From assembly GCA_034927685.1 (NCBI GenBank), contig JAYFPO010000037.1, forward strand, positions 8,377 through 72,376: a stretch of DNA of 64,000 bases, written 5' to 3'. The DNA is from RGIG3159 sp034927685 (GTDB taxonomy: Bacteria > Bacillota > Clostridia > Oscillospirales > Oscillospiraceae). This document shows, piece after piece, positions 50,282-58,228 of the stretch. Made by a program: the position numbers and the translations under genes. The notes under the pieces were generated by a model that was not told where the DNA came from, made no database searches, and saw nothing but the letters and a program-made list of their open reading frames with translations. Each line of letters begins with the position of its first letter. Positions within the stretch are counted from its first letter, which is position 1.

Positions 50282-50872
50282 TTATATCTGTGCAGACTCA
50301 ATCAATCCGCGCAGCAGGAGCTCGGCATGCTCCAGCATGACATTTTTGAGGTCATAGCAGCCGTTATAGATGCACCAGTCAAAGCAGACGCCGCGCAGCA
50401 GAATGAAGATGCTGCTGACACATTCATCCGTGACGATGCCGGCCGGCAGGATCCCTTTGCGCTTACCGTTGTTCAAAATCAGCTCCAGCGTGGCCTGCAT
50501 CGGGCGGTAGTCGGAAAACCAGTTGTTTTCCGGGTTGTAGAGCACCCGCATGGCGTCCAGCCCGGTGTCGATGTTTAGTTGGGCGTAGGCCAGGACGTAC
50601 TCCCGATACTGCTCATAAAAGTCTTTGCCCTCCAGCCGGCGATAAAGGTCGTTGCCGAAATAGTGGTCAGAATTATGAAAAAAGCCCTGCAGCAGGTCAC
50701 TTTTGGATTCGTAATAGGAGTAGAAGGTGGCAGGGGAGACCTTTGCCCGGGAACAGATGCCCCGAATGGTGGCTCCCTGGTAGCCGACCTCTTTCATAAT
50801 TGCGATGGCGGACGCGAAGATCCGCTCCTTCGTTTGTGCGGATTTTTTGTAGGTGGTTTTCTTCTGCTCCAT
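50282..50872 (-). CDS. TetR family transcriptional regulator
   Basis: A 196-residue TetR protein with a normal HTH: SAQTKERIFASAIAIMKEVGYQGATIRGICSRAKVSPATFYSYYESKSDLLQGFF (about 11-65). The sensor domain is divergent and has the usual length. It is divergent from the GPH transporter operon. Its own promoter carries a CTAACA-n4-TGTTAG dyad, and the transporter promoter carries a perfect palindrome, so it probably represses both. The ligand is unknown. ACGAAAGAGG precedes the ATG. Confidence 0.9.
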   Translation of the reverse strand: MEQKKTTYKKSAQTKERIFASAIAIMKEVGYQGATIRGICSRAKVSPATFYSYYESKSDLLQGFFHNSDHYFGNDLYRRLEGKDFYEQYREYVLAYAQLNIDTGLDAMRVLYNPENNWFSDYRPMQATLELILNNGKRKGILPAGIVTDECVSSIFILLRGVCFDWCIYNGCYDLKNVMLEHAELLLRGLIESAQI

Positions 50873-50914
50873 GGCGTGCCTCTTTCGTATTGTGCTGCGC
50901 TTTTTCGTAGCGCT

Positions 50915-50943
50915 ATCCTAACACATTTGTTAGACGCTGGCAA
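50915..50943 (-). promoter_or_regulatory. tetR promoter with dyad in the spacer
   Basis: Minus strand: TTGCCA (50938-50943), 17-base spacer, TAGGAT (50915-50920). The inverted repeat CTAACA-CATT-TGTTAG (plus-strand 50918-50933) covers the spacer and the edge of -10, a good site for autorepression. Confidence 0.65.
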
Positions 50944-51064
50944 TCTTTTGAATCGTTTTTTATTTTCGTCAAAAAAAGAACAGAAATTATGCCAAAAAAG
51001 GATTGCCAAAATTTGTGCAGGGTGTGGAATTTTTGCTGGAAAGAGAAATGTTGCTCTGGAGCGA

Positions 51065-51123
51065 TTGACAAAATGACTCACCGCGACTATGCTAAGGACA
51101 TAAAACTGAACATGTTCAGTTTT
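51065..51123 (+). promoter_or_regulatory. Transporter promoter with a perfect 22-base palindrome
   Basis: TTGACA (51065-51070), 17-base spacer, TATGCT (51088-51093). From 51102 to 51123 runs a perfect palindrome with half-site AAAACTGAACA. It covers the expected transcription start and is a textbook position for repression by the divergent TetR protein. Confidence 0.8.
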
Positions 51124-51152
51124 CAGTGAAAGGAAAGAGGGGGCAATTCAAA

Positions 51153-52544
51153 ATGGCAGCGAACAAAGAGCAAGCACCCAGGCGAAAAAAAGGATTGACC
51201 GGCACGCTGAAGTATTTCTTCGGCGTGGGCGACGCAGGCTTTGTCCTGATGAGCAACATTGAAACCTTCTATTTTATGACCTTCCTGACAGACCTGGCAG
51301 GGTTTACGGCGGTGATCGCCGGCGTCATCAACTCGGTATTCTCCATCATTGACGCTTGCTTGTCCTGGATTTACGGCGGTATTCTCAACGGCACCAAGGC
51401 AAAACGGTGGGGGCGCTACCGCTCCTGGCTGATCCTGACGCCGTGGATCGTTCCGTTCCTCTTTGCGTTCCAGTTTATGCGCATTGGCAGCAACGAGGTT
51501 CTCTCTGCGGTCATCATTGTCGTCGCGGCCGTTTCTTCCCATGTGATCTGGAACATTGGCTATGTCGCGAATGCTACCCTGGTCAGCGTGGTCGGCAAAA
51601 CCCCAGACGAAAAGGCCGTTCTGTCTTCCTCCAGAGCCACGTGGAACAACATCGGCGGCCTGCTGTTCTCCTACCTGGGCCTGCCGCTGGCTACCCTGCT
51701 GGCCGGTGTCATCGGCGAGAGCAACAAATTTGCCGCGGCAGCCTTCTGCCTGGGCATTCTGATGGTGCTGGGCTACTTTGCCCACTTCAAAATGACGGAG
51801 GGCTTCGAGGAAATCGAGGACGAATCCAAGCCAAGGACGGTCAAGAAAAAAATCACCGTCCGCGAAATGTTCTCCTCCCTGTTTAAGAATCCCCAGCTGA
51901 TGGTCCTGATGCTGGCCGACCTGGCCAAGTGGTGTGTCAAGTTTGTTACGGCGGCTTCCGCCATCTACTATTTCCGCGACGCCATCGGCAATCCCAAGCT
52001 CATGACGCCGTACCTCCTGTGCATCGCCGTCGGCGCGATCATCGGCGCCTTCTCCATGCGGTACATCGCCAGGAAGATTTCCTCCCGTACCACGATGATT
52101 ATCTCCTACTTCGGCATGGCGGTATTCCTGGTAGCGATCTATCTGTTCTACAGCAACCCCACGCTTGTCATCGGCCTGATGACCGGCGCCCAGTTCTTCT
52201 ATGGCATGGCCTTCGCTTCTTCTCCCGCCCTGTATGCCGATACCGTTGTGTATTCGACCTACAAGACCGGCAGCGACGCTTCCGGTTGGATCATGGGCCT
52301 GCAGAACCTGCCCCTGAAGGTTGCGGTGTTTCTCCGCGGCGCCATTCTGTCCGCCTGCCTCGTAGCGGTCGGCTGGCAGTCCGGTGTTGTACTGGAAGGC
52401 GCGGCCCGTCAGGGCATGACCATCGCGTTCGCGCTGGTTCCCGCCATTTTCTGCTTCGTCGGCGCGCTGCTCCTTGTCTTTGGCTTTAAGATCACAAAAG
52501 AGAAGATTATTGAGTATCAGGCGGCGATCGACGCCAGAAAGTAA
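51153..52544 (+). CDS. GPH family sugar symporter (MelB-like MFS)
   Basis: A 463-residue membrane protein with about twelve helices. It matches the glycoside-pentoside-hexuronide cation symporter family: an N-terminal LKYFFGVGDAGFVLMSNIETFYFMTFLTDLAG, RWGRYRSWLI after helix 4, a central charged loop (EDESKPRTVKKKITVREMF) and YADTVVYSTYKTGSDASGWIMGLQ. Substrates in the family include melibiose, xylosides and glucuronides, usually with sodium or proton cotransport. The ATG at 51153 is chosen for GAAAGGAAAGAGGGGG ahead of it; a GTG at 51126 falls before that site. It is the first gene after the TetR-controlled promoter. Confidence 0.88.
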   Translation: MAANKEQAPRRKKGLTGTLKYFFGVGDAGFVLMSNIETFYFMTFLTDLAGFTAVIAGVINSVFSIIDACLSWIYGGILNGTKAKRWGRYRSWLILTPWIVPFLFAFQFMRIGSNEVLSAVIIVVAAVSSHVIWNIGYVANATLVSVVGKTPDEKAVLSSSRATWNNIGGLLFSYLGLPLATLLAGVIGESNKFAAAAFCLGILMVLGYFAHFKMTEGFEEIEDESKPRTVKKKITVREMFSSLFKNPQLMVLMLADLAKWCVKFVTAASAIYYFRDAIGNPKLMTPYLLCIAVGAIIGAFSMRYIARKISSRTTMIISYFGMAVFLVAIYLFYSNPTLVIGLMTGAQFFYGMAFASSPALYADTVVYSTYKTGSDASGWIMGLQNLPLKVAVFLRGAILSACLVAVGWQSGVVLEGAARQGMTIAFALVPAIFCFVGALLLVFGFKITKEKIIEYQAAIDARK

Positions 52545-52561
52545 AAAACAGCTGTTCTGCT

Positions 52562-52590
52562 GACCTGCAAAGCCAAAGGCTTTGCAGGTC
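52562..52590 (+). other. Intercistronic stem-loop after the symporter gene
   Basis: GACCTGCAAAGCC (52562-52574), loop AAA, perfect complement 52578-52590. No T-run follows. This is the third such hairpin after a transporter gene in the window (others at 25936 and 41273). Confidence 0.65.
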
Positions 52591-52632
52591 GGCATCTTAA
52601 TAAAATAAGGAACTGAAGGAGACAAAGTTGAT

Positions 52633-53643
52633 ATGCTATCAGCAAAACAGAATTTCCTGGAAACTATTCAGCTGGACGGCAAGCCGGATCGTCTGGTAGC
52701 CCAATTTGAAGGCACTACCTTCCTGCCGGTCAGCGCGGTCAGCTTCTATGAAAGAGGCGCTCGTCGCCCCGGTATGCCCCCCACGCCGGATCGTTTCGGC
52801 ACCACGATCCTCTGGCCGGAGGGGCAGTTCGCAGCAATGCCCCATGTCACCGAGGAGAATAAGGCGATTCCCGACATCACCGAATGGAAGAAATCGGTAG
52901 TGTTCCCCGATCTGCTGGAGGTGTGCGGCGACCCCGCCATGTGGGAGAGCTACGTGGAGCAGGTTGCCAAGATCGACCGCAGCAACACCCTGGTCATGGC
53001 GTTTATGCCCACCGGCGTTTTTGAGCGCCTCCATTTTCTGATGGGCATGGAGGATGCCCTGGTCAACTTCCTGATGGAGCCGGAGGCCATGAAGGAGCTG
53101 TGCGACGCCGTCGGCGAGTACCGCTATCAGTACGCCAAGCTCATCGTGGACTATATGAAGCCGGACATTATGCTGACCCATGACGACTGGGGCGCCAAGA
53201 AATCCATGTTCATTAGCCCCGACACCTGGCGGGAGTTCATCAAACCGACCTACGTCAAGCAGAACCAGTACATGAAGGAGCACGGCGTCATTGTGATGCA
53301 CCATGCCGACTCTTTTATGGAGCCTATTGTGGAGGACATGGTGGAGCTGGGCGTGGATATCTGGCAGGGCACCTTGCCGGAGAACGATATCGTAAAGCTG
53401 CAGAAGCAGTTGGCTGGCAGAATGACGCTGATGGGCGGCATCGATGCCTCCATCGTGGACCGTGCCGACTCCACGGAGGAAGAAATCCGCAGGGAAGTGC
53501 GCCGCGCCTGCGAGACCTATGCGCCAGGCGGACACTACATGCCCTGTATCACCTACGGCGGCCCCGGCTGTTTGTTCAAGCATGTCGATCCCATTATCAA
53601 CGATGAAATCAAAAAATTTAATCACGAAGTATACGGCGTCTGA
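52633..53643 (+). CDS. URO-D family protein (methyltransferase-like)
   Basis: A 336-residue protein of the uroporphyrinogen decarboxylase superfamily, which also includes corrinoid-dependent methyltransferases (MtaA, MtbA). Seen: MLTHDDWGAKKSMFISPDTWREFIKPTYVKQNQYMKEHG and HHADSFMEPIVEDMVELGVDIWQGT, followed by GRMTLMGGIDASIVDRAD and GGHYMPCITYGGPG. The MtaA-type zinc motif HxC is here HHAD, so the metal-binding Cys is missing and canonical methyl transfer is doubtful. No corrinoid protein is nearby. Such proteins often sit in sugar or xenobiotic clusters of gut Firmicutes without a proven role. Confidence 0.75.
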   Translation: MLSAKQNFLETIQLDGKPDRLVAQFEGTTFLPVSAVSFYERGARRPGMPPTPDRFGTTILWPEGQFAAMPHVTEENKAIPDITEWKKSVVFPDLLEVCGDPAMWESYVEQVAKIDRSNTLVMAFMPTGVFERLHFLMGMEDALVNFLMEPEAMKELCDAVGEYRYQYAKLIVDYMKPDIMLTHDDWGAKKSMFISPDTWREFIKPTYVKQNQYMKEHGVIVMHHADSFMEPIVEDMVELGVDIWQGTLPENDIVKLQKQLAGRMTLMGGIDASIVDRADSTEEEIRREVRRACETYAPGGHYMPCITYGGPGCLFKHVDPIINDEIKKFNHEVYGV

Positions 53644-53655
53644 TTGAGACGCCTG

Positions 53656-53700
53656 CGGCTTCGGGAGCGTGCAAACACACATTCCCGAAGCCGAATTTTA
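53656..53700 (+). terminator. Hairpin between the URO-D-like and NAT genes
   Basis: CGGCTTCGGGA (53656-53666) pairs with TCCCGAAGCCG (53683-53693), followed by AATTTTATTC. The short T-run makes it a weak or partial terminator that could lower expression of the downstream genes. Confidence 0.6.
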
Positions 53701-53717
53701 TTCTGGTGAGGAAGATC

Positions 53718-54512
53718 ATGGATATTCCGTCCTATTTCCGCCGGCTCGGCTATGAGGGGCGGGCCCAGGGGGATCTGGCCACGCTGACGGCGCTGATGCA
53801 GCGCCATCAGCAGACAATTCCCTTTGAAAACCTGGATATTTTCGATTTCGGACGGCAAATTTGGCTGGACACGGCAGCGCTATTCCAAAAGCTGGTGGTT
53901 AACCGGCGAGGTGGATACTGTTTTGAACTCAACGGCCTGTTTTTCGTGCTGCTGCAGGAGCTGGGGTTTTCCTGCTATCCTGTGGCGGCGCGGGTGGTCA
54001 TGGGGAAAACGACCAGACCACCGCTGACGCATCGGGCAGCGGTGGTCATGCTGGACGGGGGAAAGTACTACTGCGATGTTGGTTTCGGCGGCCCCGGGCC
54101 CCATGGCCCGCTGCGTCTACTGGCGGACACGGCGCAGAAAGTCGGTCCCGATGTGTTTTTGCTGCTGCCGCAGGGGCGGGAACTCGTGATCTGCCGCAGG
54201 ACAGGCAACGGCTGGGAGCCGGTGTTGGCCTTTGAGGACCGTCCCTTTGAGGAGGCGGATTTTGCCCTGCTGAATTTTTACTGCAGCAATAGCCCGGATG
54301 TCCTGTTTACCAGGCAGCGGGTGGTCAACCTGACAACAGAGGAGGGCCACCGCGGGATTTTAGACAACCGCCTGACGGTAACGCGGGCGGGTCAGAGCGT
54401 GGTAACTGAGTTGGATACGGCGGATGCGCTGGAGCAGGCGCTGGAGCATTACTTTGGCATCCGGATCAGCCTGCCACAAAATACAGGCGTCTTTGGCGAA
54501 AAAAGGAGATAA
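53718..54512 (+). CDS. Arylamine N-acetyltransferase
   Basis: A 264-residue NAT family enzyme, the usual bacterial size (about 250-280). The catalytic triad is visible: Cys in RRGGYCFELN, His in LTHRAAVV, Asp in YYCDVGFGGPGPHGPL. It moves acetyl from acetyl-CoA to the nitrogen of arylamines or hydrazines in the cytoplasm. The start at 53718 has GTGAGGAAG ahead. In this operon with an OYE-type reductase, it could act on amines formed by reduction of xenobiotics, but substrates vary widely in the family. Confidence 0.9.
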   Translation: MDIPSYFRRLGYEGRAQGDLATLTALMQRHQQTIPFENLDIFDFGRQIWLDTAALFQKLVVNRRGGYCFELNGLFFVLLQELGFSCYPVAARVVMGKTTRPPLTHRAAVVMLDGGKYYCDVGFGGPGPHGPLRLLADTAQKVGPDVFLLLPQGRELVICRRTGNGWEPVLAFEDRPFEEADFALLNFYCSNSPDVLFTRQRVVNLTTEEGHRGILDNRLTVTRAGQSVVTELDTADALEQALEHYFGIRISLPQNTGVFGEKRR

Positions 54513-54516
54513 GTCA

Positions 54517-56469
54517 ATGGAAAGAACCTACAAAAATCTGTGTAAGCCAATAAAAATTGGCAATATAACGTTTAGAAATAGAATGTTTTCCGCCCCCATG
54601 AGCGGCGCGGATATTACGCCGGACTGCAACATCGGCTACCGCTCCACCTACTTTTATGAGATGCGGGCCAAAGGCGGCGCGGCCGCGGTCACGGTCAGCG
54701 AGCTGGTGGTTCATCCCGAAACTGACGCCTCCTTCATGTACCACCTGAACCGGCAGAATCCCGGCTCCATCCCCAGCTTCACCTACACGGCGGACGCCAT
54801 CAACCGCCACGGCAGCATTGCCAGCGTGGAATTCTCTCATGCGGGGCAGTATGCTGGCACCTATCTTCTGGATCAGAATAAAAAAAGCGAAATGGTTCAG
54901 TATGGCCCCAGCGACGGGCAGCGCCCCGACGGCATCCCGGTGCGGGCCCTGACCGAGGCGCAGATGGCGGACATTGTGGCGGCCTATCGGGAGACGGCAA
55001 CCCTTGCCAAGCTCTGCGGCTTTCGGATGATTATGGTTCATGCCGGTCACGGCTGGCTGCTCAACCAGTTCCTATCACCTTATTTTAATCACCGGCAGGA
55101 TGAGTACGGCGGCAGCCTGGAAAACCGGGTCCGCTTTGTCCGGGAAATTTTGCAGGCGGTGCGGGAGGGCGTCGGACCCGGCTTCCCTATTGAGCTGCGG
55201 ATGAGCGGTTCGGAGCTCTTTGACGGCGGCTACGATATTGACGAGGGCTGCCGGATTGCGCAGGCGCTGGAGGACCTTTGCGACATGATTCATGTCTCCG
55301 CCGGCTCCTACAAATACGGGTTCTCTGTGACCCATCCCTCGATGTTCCGGGAGCACGGCTGCAATGTCTATCTGGCCAAGGAGATCAAAAAGCACGTCTC
55401 CGTGCCGGTGGCGACCATTGGCGGCCTGGGCGACCCCGCCATGATGGATGCGCTGATCGGCTCCGGCACGGTGGATGTGGTCTATATGGGCCGCGCGCTG
55501 CTGGCAGACCCGGAGCTGCCCAACAAGGTGGCGGAAAACCGACAGGACGAAATCGTCCGCTGTCTGCGCTGCTTCGTCTGTATGGCGGAGCGGGGCGTTA
55601 CTTCAACACGGCGCTGCAGCGTCAATCCCCGGATCGGCCGGGAGCAGGAGGGCATGGAGATTCTGCCTGCACGGAAAAAGAAAAAGGTTCTCGTAGTCGG
55701 CGGCGGTGTTGCCGGCCTCGAGGCAGCCGTGACGGCAGCGCAGCGGGGCCATCAGGTGACGCTCTGCGAAAAGAGCGGCCAGGTGGGCGGTATTCTCAAC
55801 TGCGAGCAGGCCATCGACTTCAAGTATGAGATGTATCTGTTGGGGAAAACTCTGGCCCATCAGGCAGAGCTGGAGGGGGTGGAGATCCGGCTGGGCGTGG
55901 AGGTCACGGCGGAGTATGCCGCCCGGGAGGCCTGCGACGCCGCCATCGTGGCGATAGGTTCCGTGCCCATTGTCCCGCCGATTCCCGGCATGGACGGCGG
56001 CAATGTGGTCGTTGTCAACAATTACTATCTGGAAAAGGATAGGGTTTCTGCTGACGAAATCGTGGTGTTGGGCGGCGGTCTGGCAGGCTGCGAAAGCGCG
56101 GTGCATCTGGCCAGGGAGGGCAAGCGGGTTCACCTGGTTGAAATGCTGGATACTCTTTGCCGGGACGCGAACATTCGCCATCGCCCGATTCTGCTGGCAG
56201 AGCTGGAGCGGTTGGGCGTGACGCTGCACACCGGTCACCGTGCCGTCGAGATTCGGCAGGATGGCGTCGTCTGCCAAACTGCGGCGGGAGAGACGGTCGT
56301 GATTCCAGGCGGAAATGTCATCTGCGCCGTCGGCCAGCGGGCCTGCAGCGCTGCGGCGGATTCCCTGCGGGATTGCGCGCCGATGGTCCGCCTGGTGGGC
56401 GATTGCGTGCGTCCGGCCAACATCTGCACCGCCATCTATGAAGCCTACCATGCCGCCATGGATCTATAA
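54517..56469 (+). CDS. Old Yellow Enzyme-type FMN/Fe-S/FAD oxidoreductase
   Basis: A 650-residue NADH:flavin oxidoreductase of the 2,4-dienoyl-CoA reductase/BaiCD/enoate reductase class. The N-terminal FMN barrel (about 8-345) has HAGHGWLLNQFLSPYFNHRQDEYGGSLENR. A Cys cluster reads C-x2-C-x2-C-x11-C (CLRCFVC...RRC), one residue shorter than the usual C-x2-C-x3-C. The FAD/NAD domain follows with VLVVGGGVAGLEAAVTAAQRGH and a second VVLGGGLAGCESAVHLA. The class reduces activated C=C bonds of enoates, steroids, flavonoids or nitro compounds under anoxia. AAAAGGAG supports the start. Confidence 0.9.
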   Translation: MERTYKNLCKPIKIGNITFRNRMFSAPMSGADITPDCNIGYRSTYFYEMRAKGGAAAVTVSELVVHPETDASFMYHLNRQNPGSIPSFTYTADAINRHGSIASVEFSHAGQYAGTYLLDQNKKSEMVQYGPSDGQRPDGIPVRALTEAQMADIVAAYRETATLAKLCGFRMIMVHAGHGWLLNQFLSPYFNHRQDEYGGSLENRVRFVREILQAVREGVGPGFPIELRMSGSELFDGGYDIDEGCRIAQALEDLCDMIHVSAGSYKYGFSVTHPSMFREHGCNVYLAKEIKKHVSVPVATIGGLGDPAMMDALIGSGTVDVVYMGRALLADPELPNKVAENRQDEIVRCLRCFVCMAERGVTSTRRCSVNPRIGREQEGMEILPARKKKKVLVVGGGVAGLEAAVTAAQRGHQVTLCEKSGQVGGILNCEQAIDFKYEMYLLGKTLAHQAELEGVEIRLGVEVTAEYAAREACDAAIVAIGSVPIVPPIPGMDGGNVVVVNNYYLEKDRVSADEIVVLGGGLAGCESAVHLAREGKRVHLVEMLDTLCRDANIRHRPILLAELERLGVTLHTGHRAVEIRQDGVVCQTAAGETVVIPGGNVICAVGQRACSAAADSLRDCAPMVRLVGDCVRPANICTAIYEAYHAAMDL

Positions 56470-56502
56470 AATGGCGGCGTATGCCCAAAGGAGGGGCGCA
56501 TT

Positions 56503-57942
56503 ATGGCAAAAACTTATTCTGTAAGAGCCTATCTCCGGTTTCTGCTGTTTTCCGCTTTTGGCATCTTCGCCTTTTTCATCAATTTCCATCTGCCGGACTA
56601 TACGTTCGCCATTGGCGCATGGCAGTGGGGGACCGTGGCGGCGCAGTCCAATGTTCTGGTGTCCCATTTTACCAACTTTGTCAAAGCGGCACTGTTTACC
56701 GGAAACTTCAAAGCCATGCCGGCTGTGGTCTGGGGCATTGGTGTATACAGTATTGTGGATCTGTTTGTGCTGCGGCCGGGTAAATTCTGGCATACCACCA
56801 AGGTGGCCGCTACCTTTGCGGTATTTAAAATTGTTGGATTTCTGATGCTGACTTCCGCCATGGGGGAGATTTATTTCGGCTGGCATCCCGGCTTTATGGC
56901 GTGGTTTTTCAATCCGGTGACCTCTCTGGGGGAAAAGAGCATTTGCACCTTCATCATGAACAATATTCTGGTGTCGATCTGTATTTCCATTCCGGCGGCG
57001 TCTCTGTTTCTGCCGATGCTGATCGATTACGGTCTGGTGGACTTTGTCGGCATCATCGTCCGGCCATTCATGCGTCCGGTATTTCGGCTGCCGGGGCGTG
57101 CGGCGGTCATCACGATCTCAGCCTTCCTCGGCAATTTTTCCGTGGGTCATATCGCCGTCAACGACCAGTATAAGTCGGGCAGAATGACGGAGCGGGAGGC
57201 GGTCATCATCGGCACCAGCCTGTCGACTGTGTCCGTGGGTTTCCTGCTGGTGCTGGCGAACAATACAGGGCTCAACGAGCGGGGTTATTGGAACCTCTAT
57301 TTCTGGACGACCTTTCTCATTACGCTGCTGGTGACCGTGATCTCGGTTCGCATTTTCCCGCTGCGCGGTGTTAAGGATGACTACTACGAGGGCACGCAGC
57401 CAAATCCGGAGCCTGTGATCCGGGAAAAGATCCTGCAATCCGCCTGGAGAGAGGGACTGGAAATCGCCCAGAATCAGCAGGGGCTATCCAAGCGGATCGC
57501 CTATATTATGAAGGAGACCCTCGGCGTCCTGGGCACGGTGGCTTCCGGCACGGCATTTTTTGCCACAGCCGGCGTCCTGCTGTATACCTACACGCCCATT
57601 GTCCGCTGGGTCGGCTATCTCTTTTATCCTCTGATGCGCATTGCCATCCCGGCAGGTGAGGCCGTGGTGGCCTCTACCGGCGCGGCGGTGTCCTTTATCG
57701 AGGTCACCATTCCGGCACTGCTGGTCACGGTGGGCGAGTGGAGCCTGCGGACGCGGTACATGCTGGCGGTCATTCCGGTCACTTCCATCATCTTTTTGGC
57801 CAGCTTCGTGCCCTGCCTGATGGCGACAGATGTGCCGGTCAAATTCAGCCATATGGTGGTCATTTGGCTGGAGCGTATGCTCCTGTCGGTCCTCATCACG
57901 GCGCTATTCGCCCTTGTTCTGTTCCCGGCAAGTGCCATGTAG
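56503..57942 (+). CDS. YjiH family (nucleoside-recognition/Gate domain) membrane protein
   Basis: A 479-residue integral membrane protein of the YjiH type with about ten helices. Two Gate-like repeats are suggested by MNNILVSICISIPAASLFLPMLIDYGLVDFVGIIVRPFMRPVFRLPGRAAVITISAFLGNFSVGHIAV and the later GEAVVASTGAAVSFIEVTIPALLV. The family has no established substrate; distant relatives include nucleoside and spore maturation SpmA/B proteins. It follows the OYE gene by 33 bases with AAAGGAG ahead of the ATG region, and it ends at a strong terminator. It may be an importer or exporter for the cluster's substrate or product. Confidence 0.82.
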   Translation: MAKTYSVRAYLRFLLFSAFGIFAFFINFHLPDYTFAIGAWQWGTVAAQSNVLVSHFTNFVKAALFTGNFKAMPAVVWGIGVYSIVDLFVLRPGKFWHTTKVAATFAVFKIVGFLMLTSAMGEIYFGWHPGFMAWFFNPVTSLGEKSICTFIMNNILVSICISIPAASLFLPMLIDYGLVDFVGIIVRPFMRPVFRLPGRAAVITISAFLGNFSVGHIAVNDQYKSGRMTEREAVIIGTSLSTVSVGFLLVLANNTGLNERGYWNLYFWTTFLITLLVTVISVRIFPLRGVKDDYYEGTQPNPEPVIREKILQSAWREGLEIAQNQQGLSKRIAYIMKETLGVLGTVASGTAFFATAGVLLYTYTPIVRWVGYLFYPLMRIAIPAGEAVVASTGAAVSFIEVTIPALLVTVGEWSLRTRYMLAVIPVTSIIFLASFVPCLMATDVPVKFSHMVVIWLERMLLSVLITALFALVLFPASAM

Positions 57943-57952
57943 CCAAAAATAC

Positions 57953-57998
57953 GGAAGCCTCCGCCATCCGGTTGGACGGGGAGGCTTCCAGTTTTTTG
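57953..57998 (+). terminator. Terminator of the TetR-controlled operon
   Basis: GGAAGCCTCC (57953-57962) and GGAGGCTTCC (57980-57989), perfect ten-base stem, followed by AGTTTTTTGG. Confidence 0.9.
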
Positions 57999-58022
57999 GC
58001 TCCCGCATTTGGCGGAATATGT

Positions 58023-58150
58023 AAAAAAATCATGATACGACATATTGAAAACATCATCCAAAAGCTGGAAGAATATGAGAAAAACAATCAGGCGAACGGC
58101 GAGTCCTGACATTGTTGATCGCAAACAAGATTTGATGAATAAGCGGAAGG
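58023..58150 (+). pseudogene. Orphan 3' tail of a second FCD regulator gene
   Basis: This piece nearly copies 20024-20147. Over about 123 aligned bases there are six substitutions and one three-base insertion. It encodes the last 28 residues of the FCD regulator (KKIMIRHIENIIQKLEEYEKNNQANGES, here in two parts: positions 58023-58064 and on to 58106) and the stop at 58107-58109, then the same 3' flank. Of five coding changes four are silent and one is Asp to Glu. There is no upstream part of the gene. It follows directly after a terminator, so it is untranslated debris of a deleted paralogue. Confidence 0.85.
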
Positions 58151-58179
58151 GCGGGTTCTATCGAACCCGCACTTTTTTG
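58151..58179 (+). terminator. Terminator after the FCD remnant
   Basis: GCGGGTTC (58151-58158), loop TATC, GAACCCGC (58163-58170), then ACTTTTTTG. It would have ended the lost regulator's transcript and lies close to the convergent cysteine desulfurase gene. Confidence 0.85.
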
Positions 58180-58228
58180 CTGCGTGGAAGAGCGCTTTTG
58201 CTCCCGCTTCGCAGGATTGCGCTTCCTA

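Noticed and set aside
51123..52625. 500-codon minus-strand frame opposite the GPH symporter
   Set aside because: Shadow of a membrane protein gene: rich in His, Gln, Gly and Arg, as expected from reverse-complemented hydrophobic codons.
54517..56469. Treating the OYE gene as a proven bile-acid enzyme (baiCD/baiH)
   Set aside because: The class has many substrates, and no other bai gene is in the window. The C-x2-C-x2-C spacing also occurs in other members as far as I recall, so it is not diagnostic.
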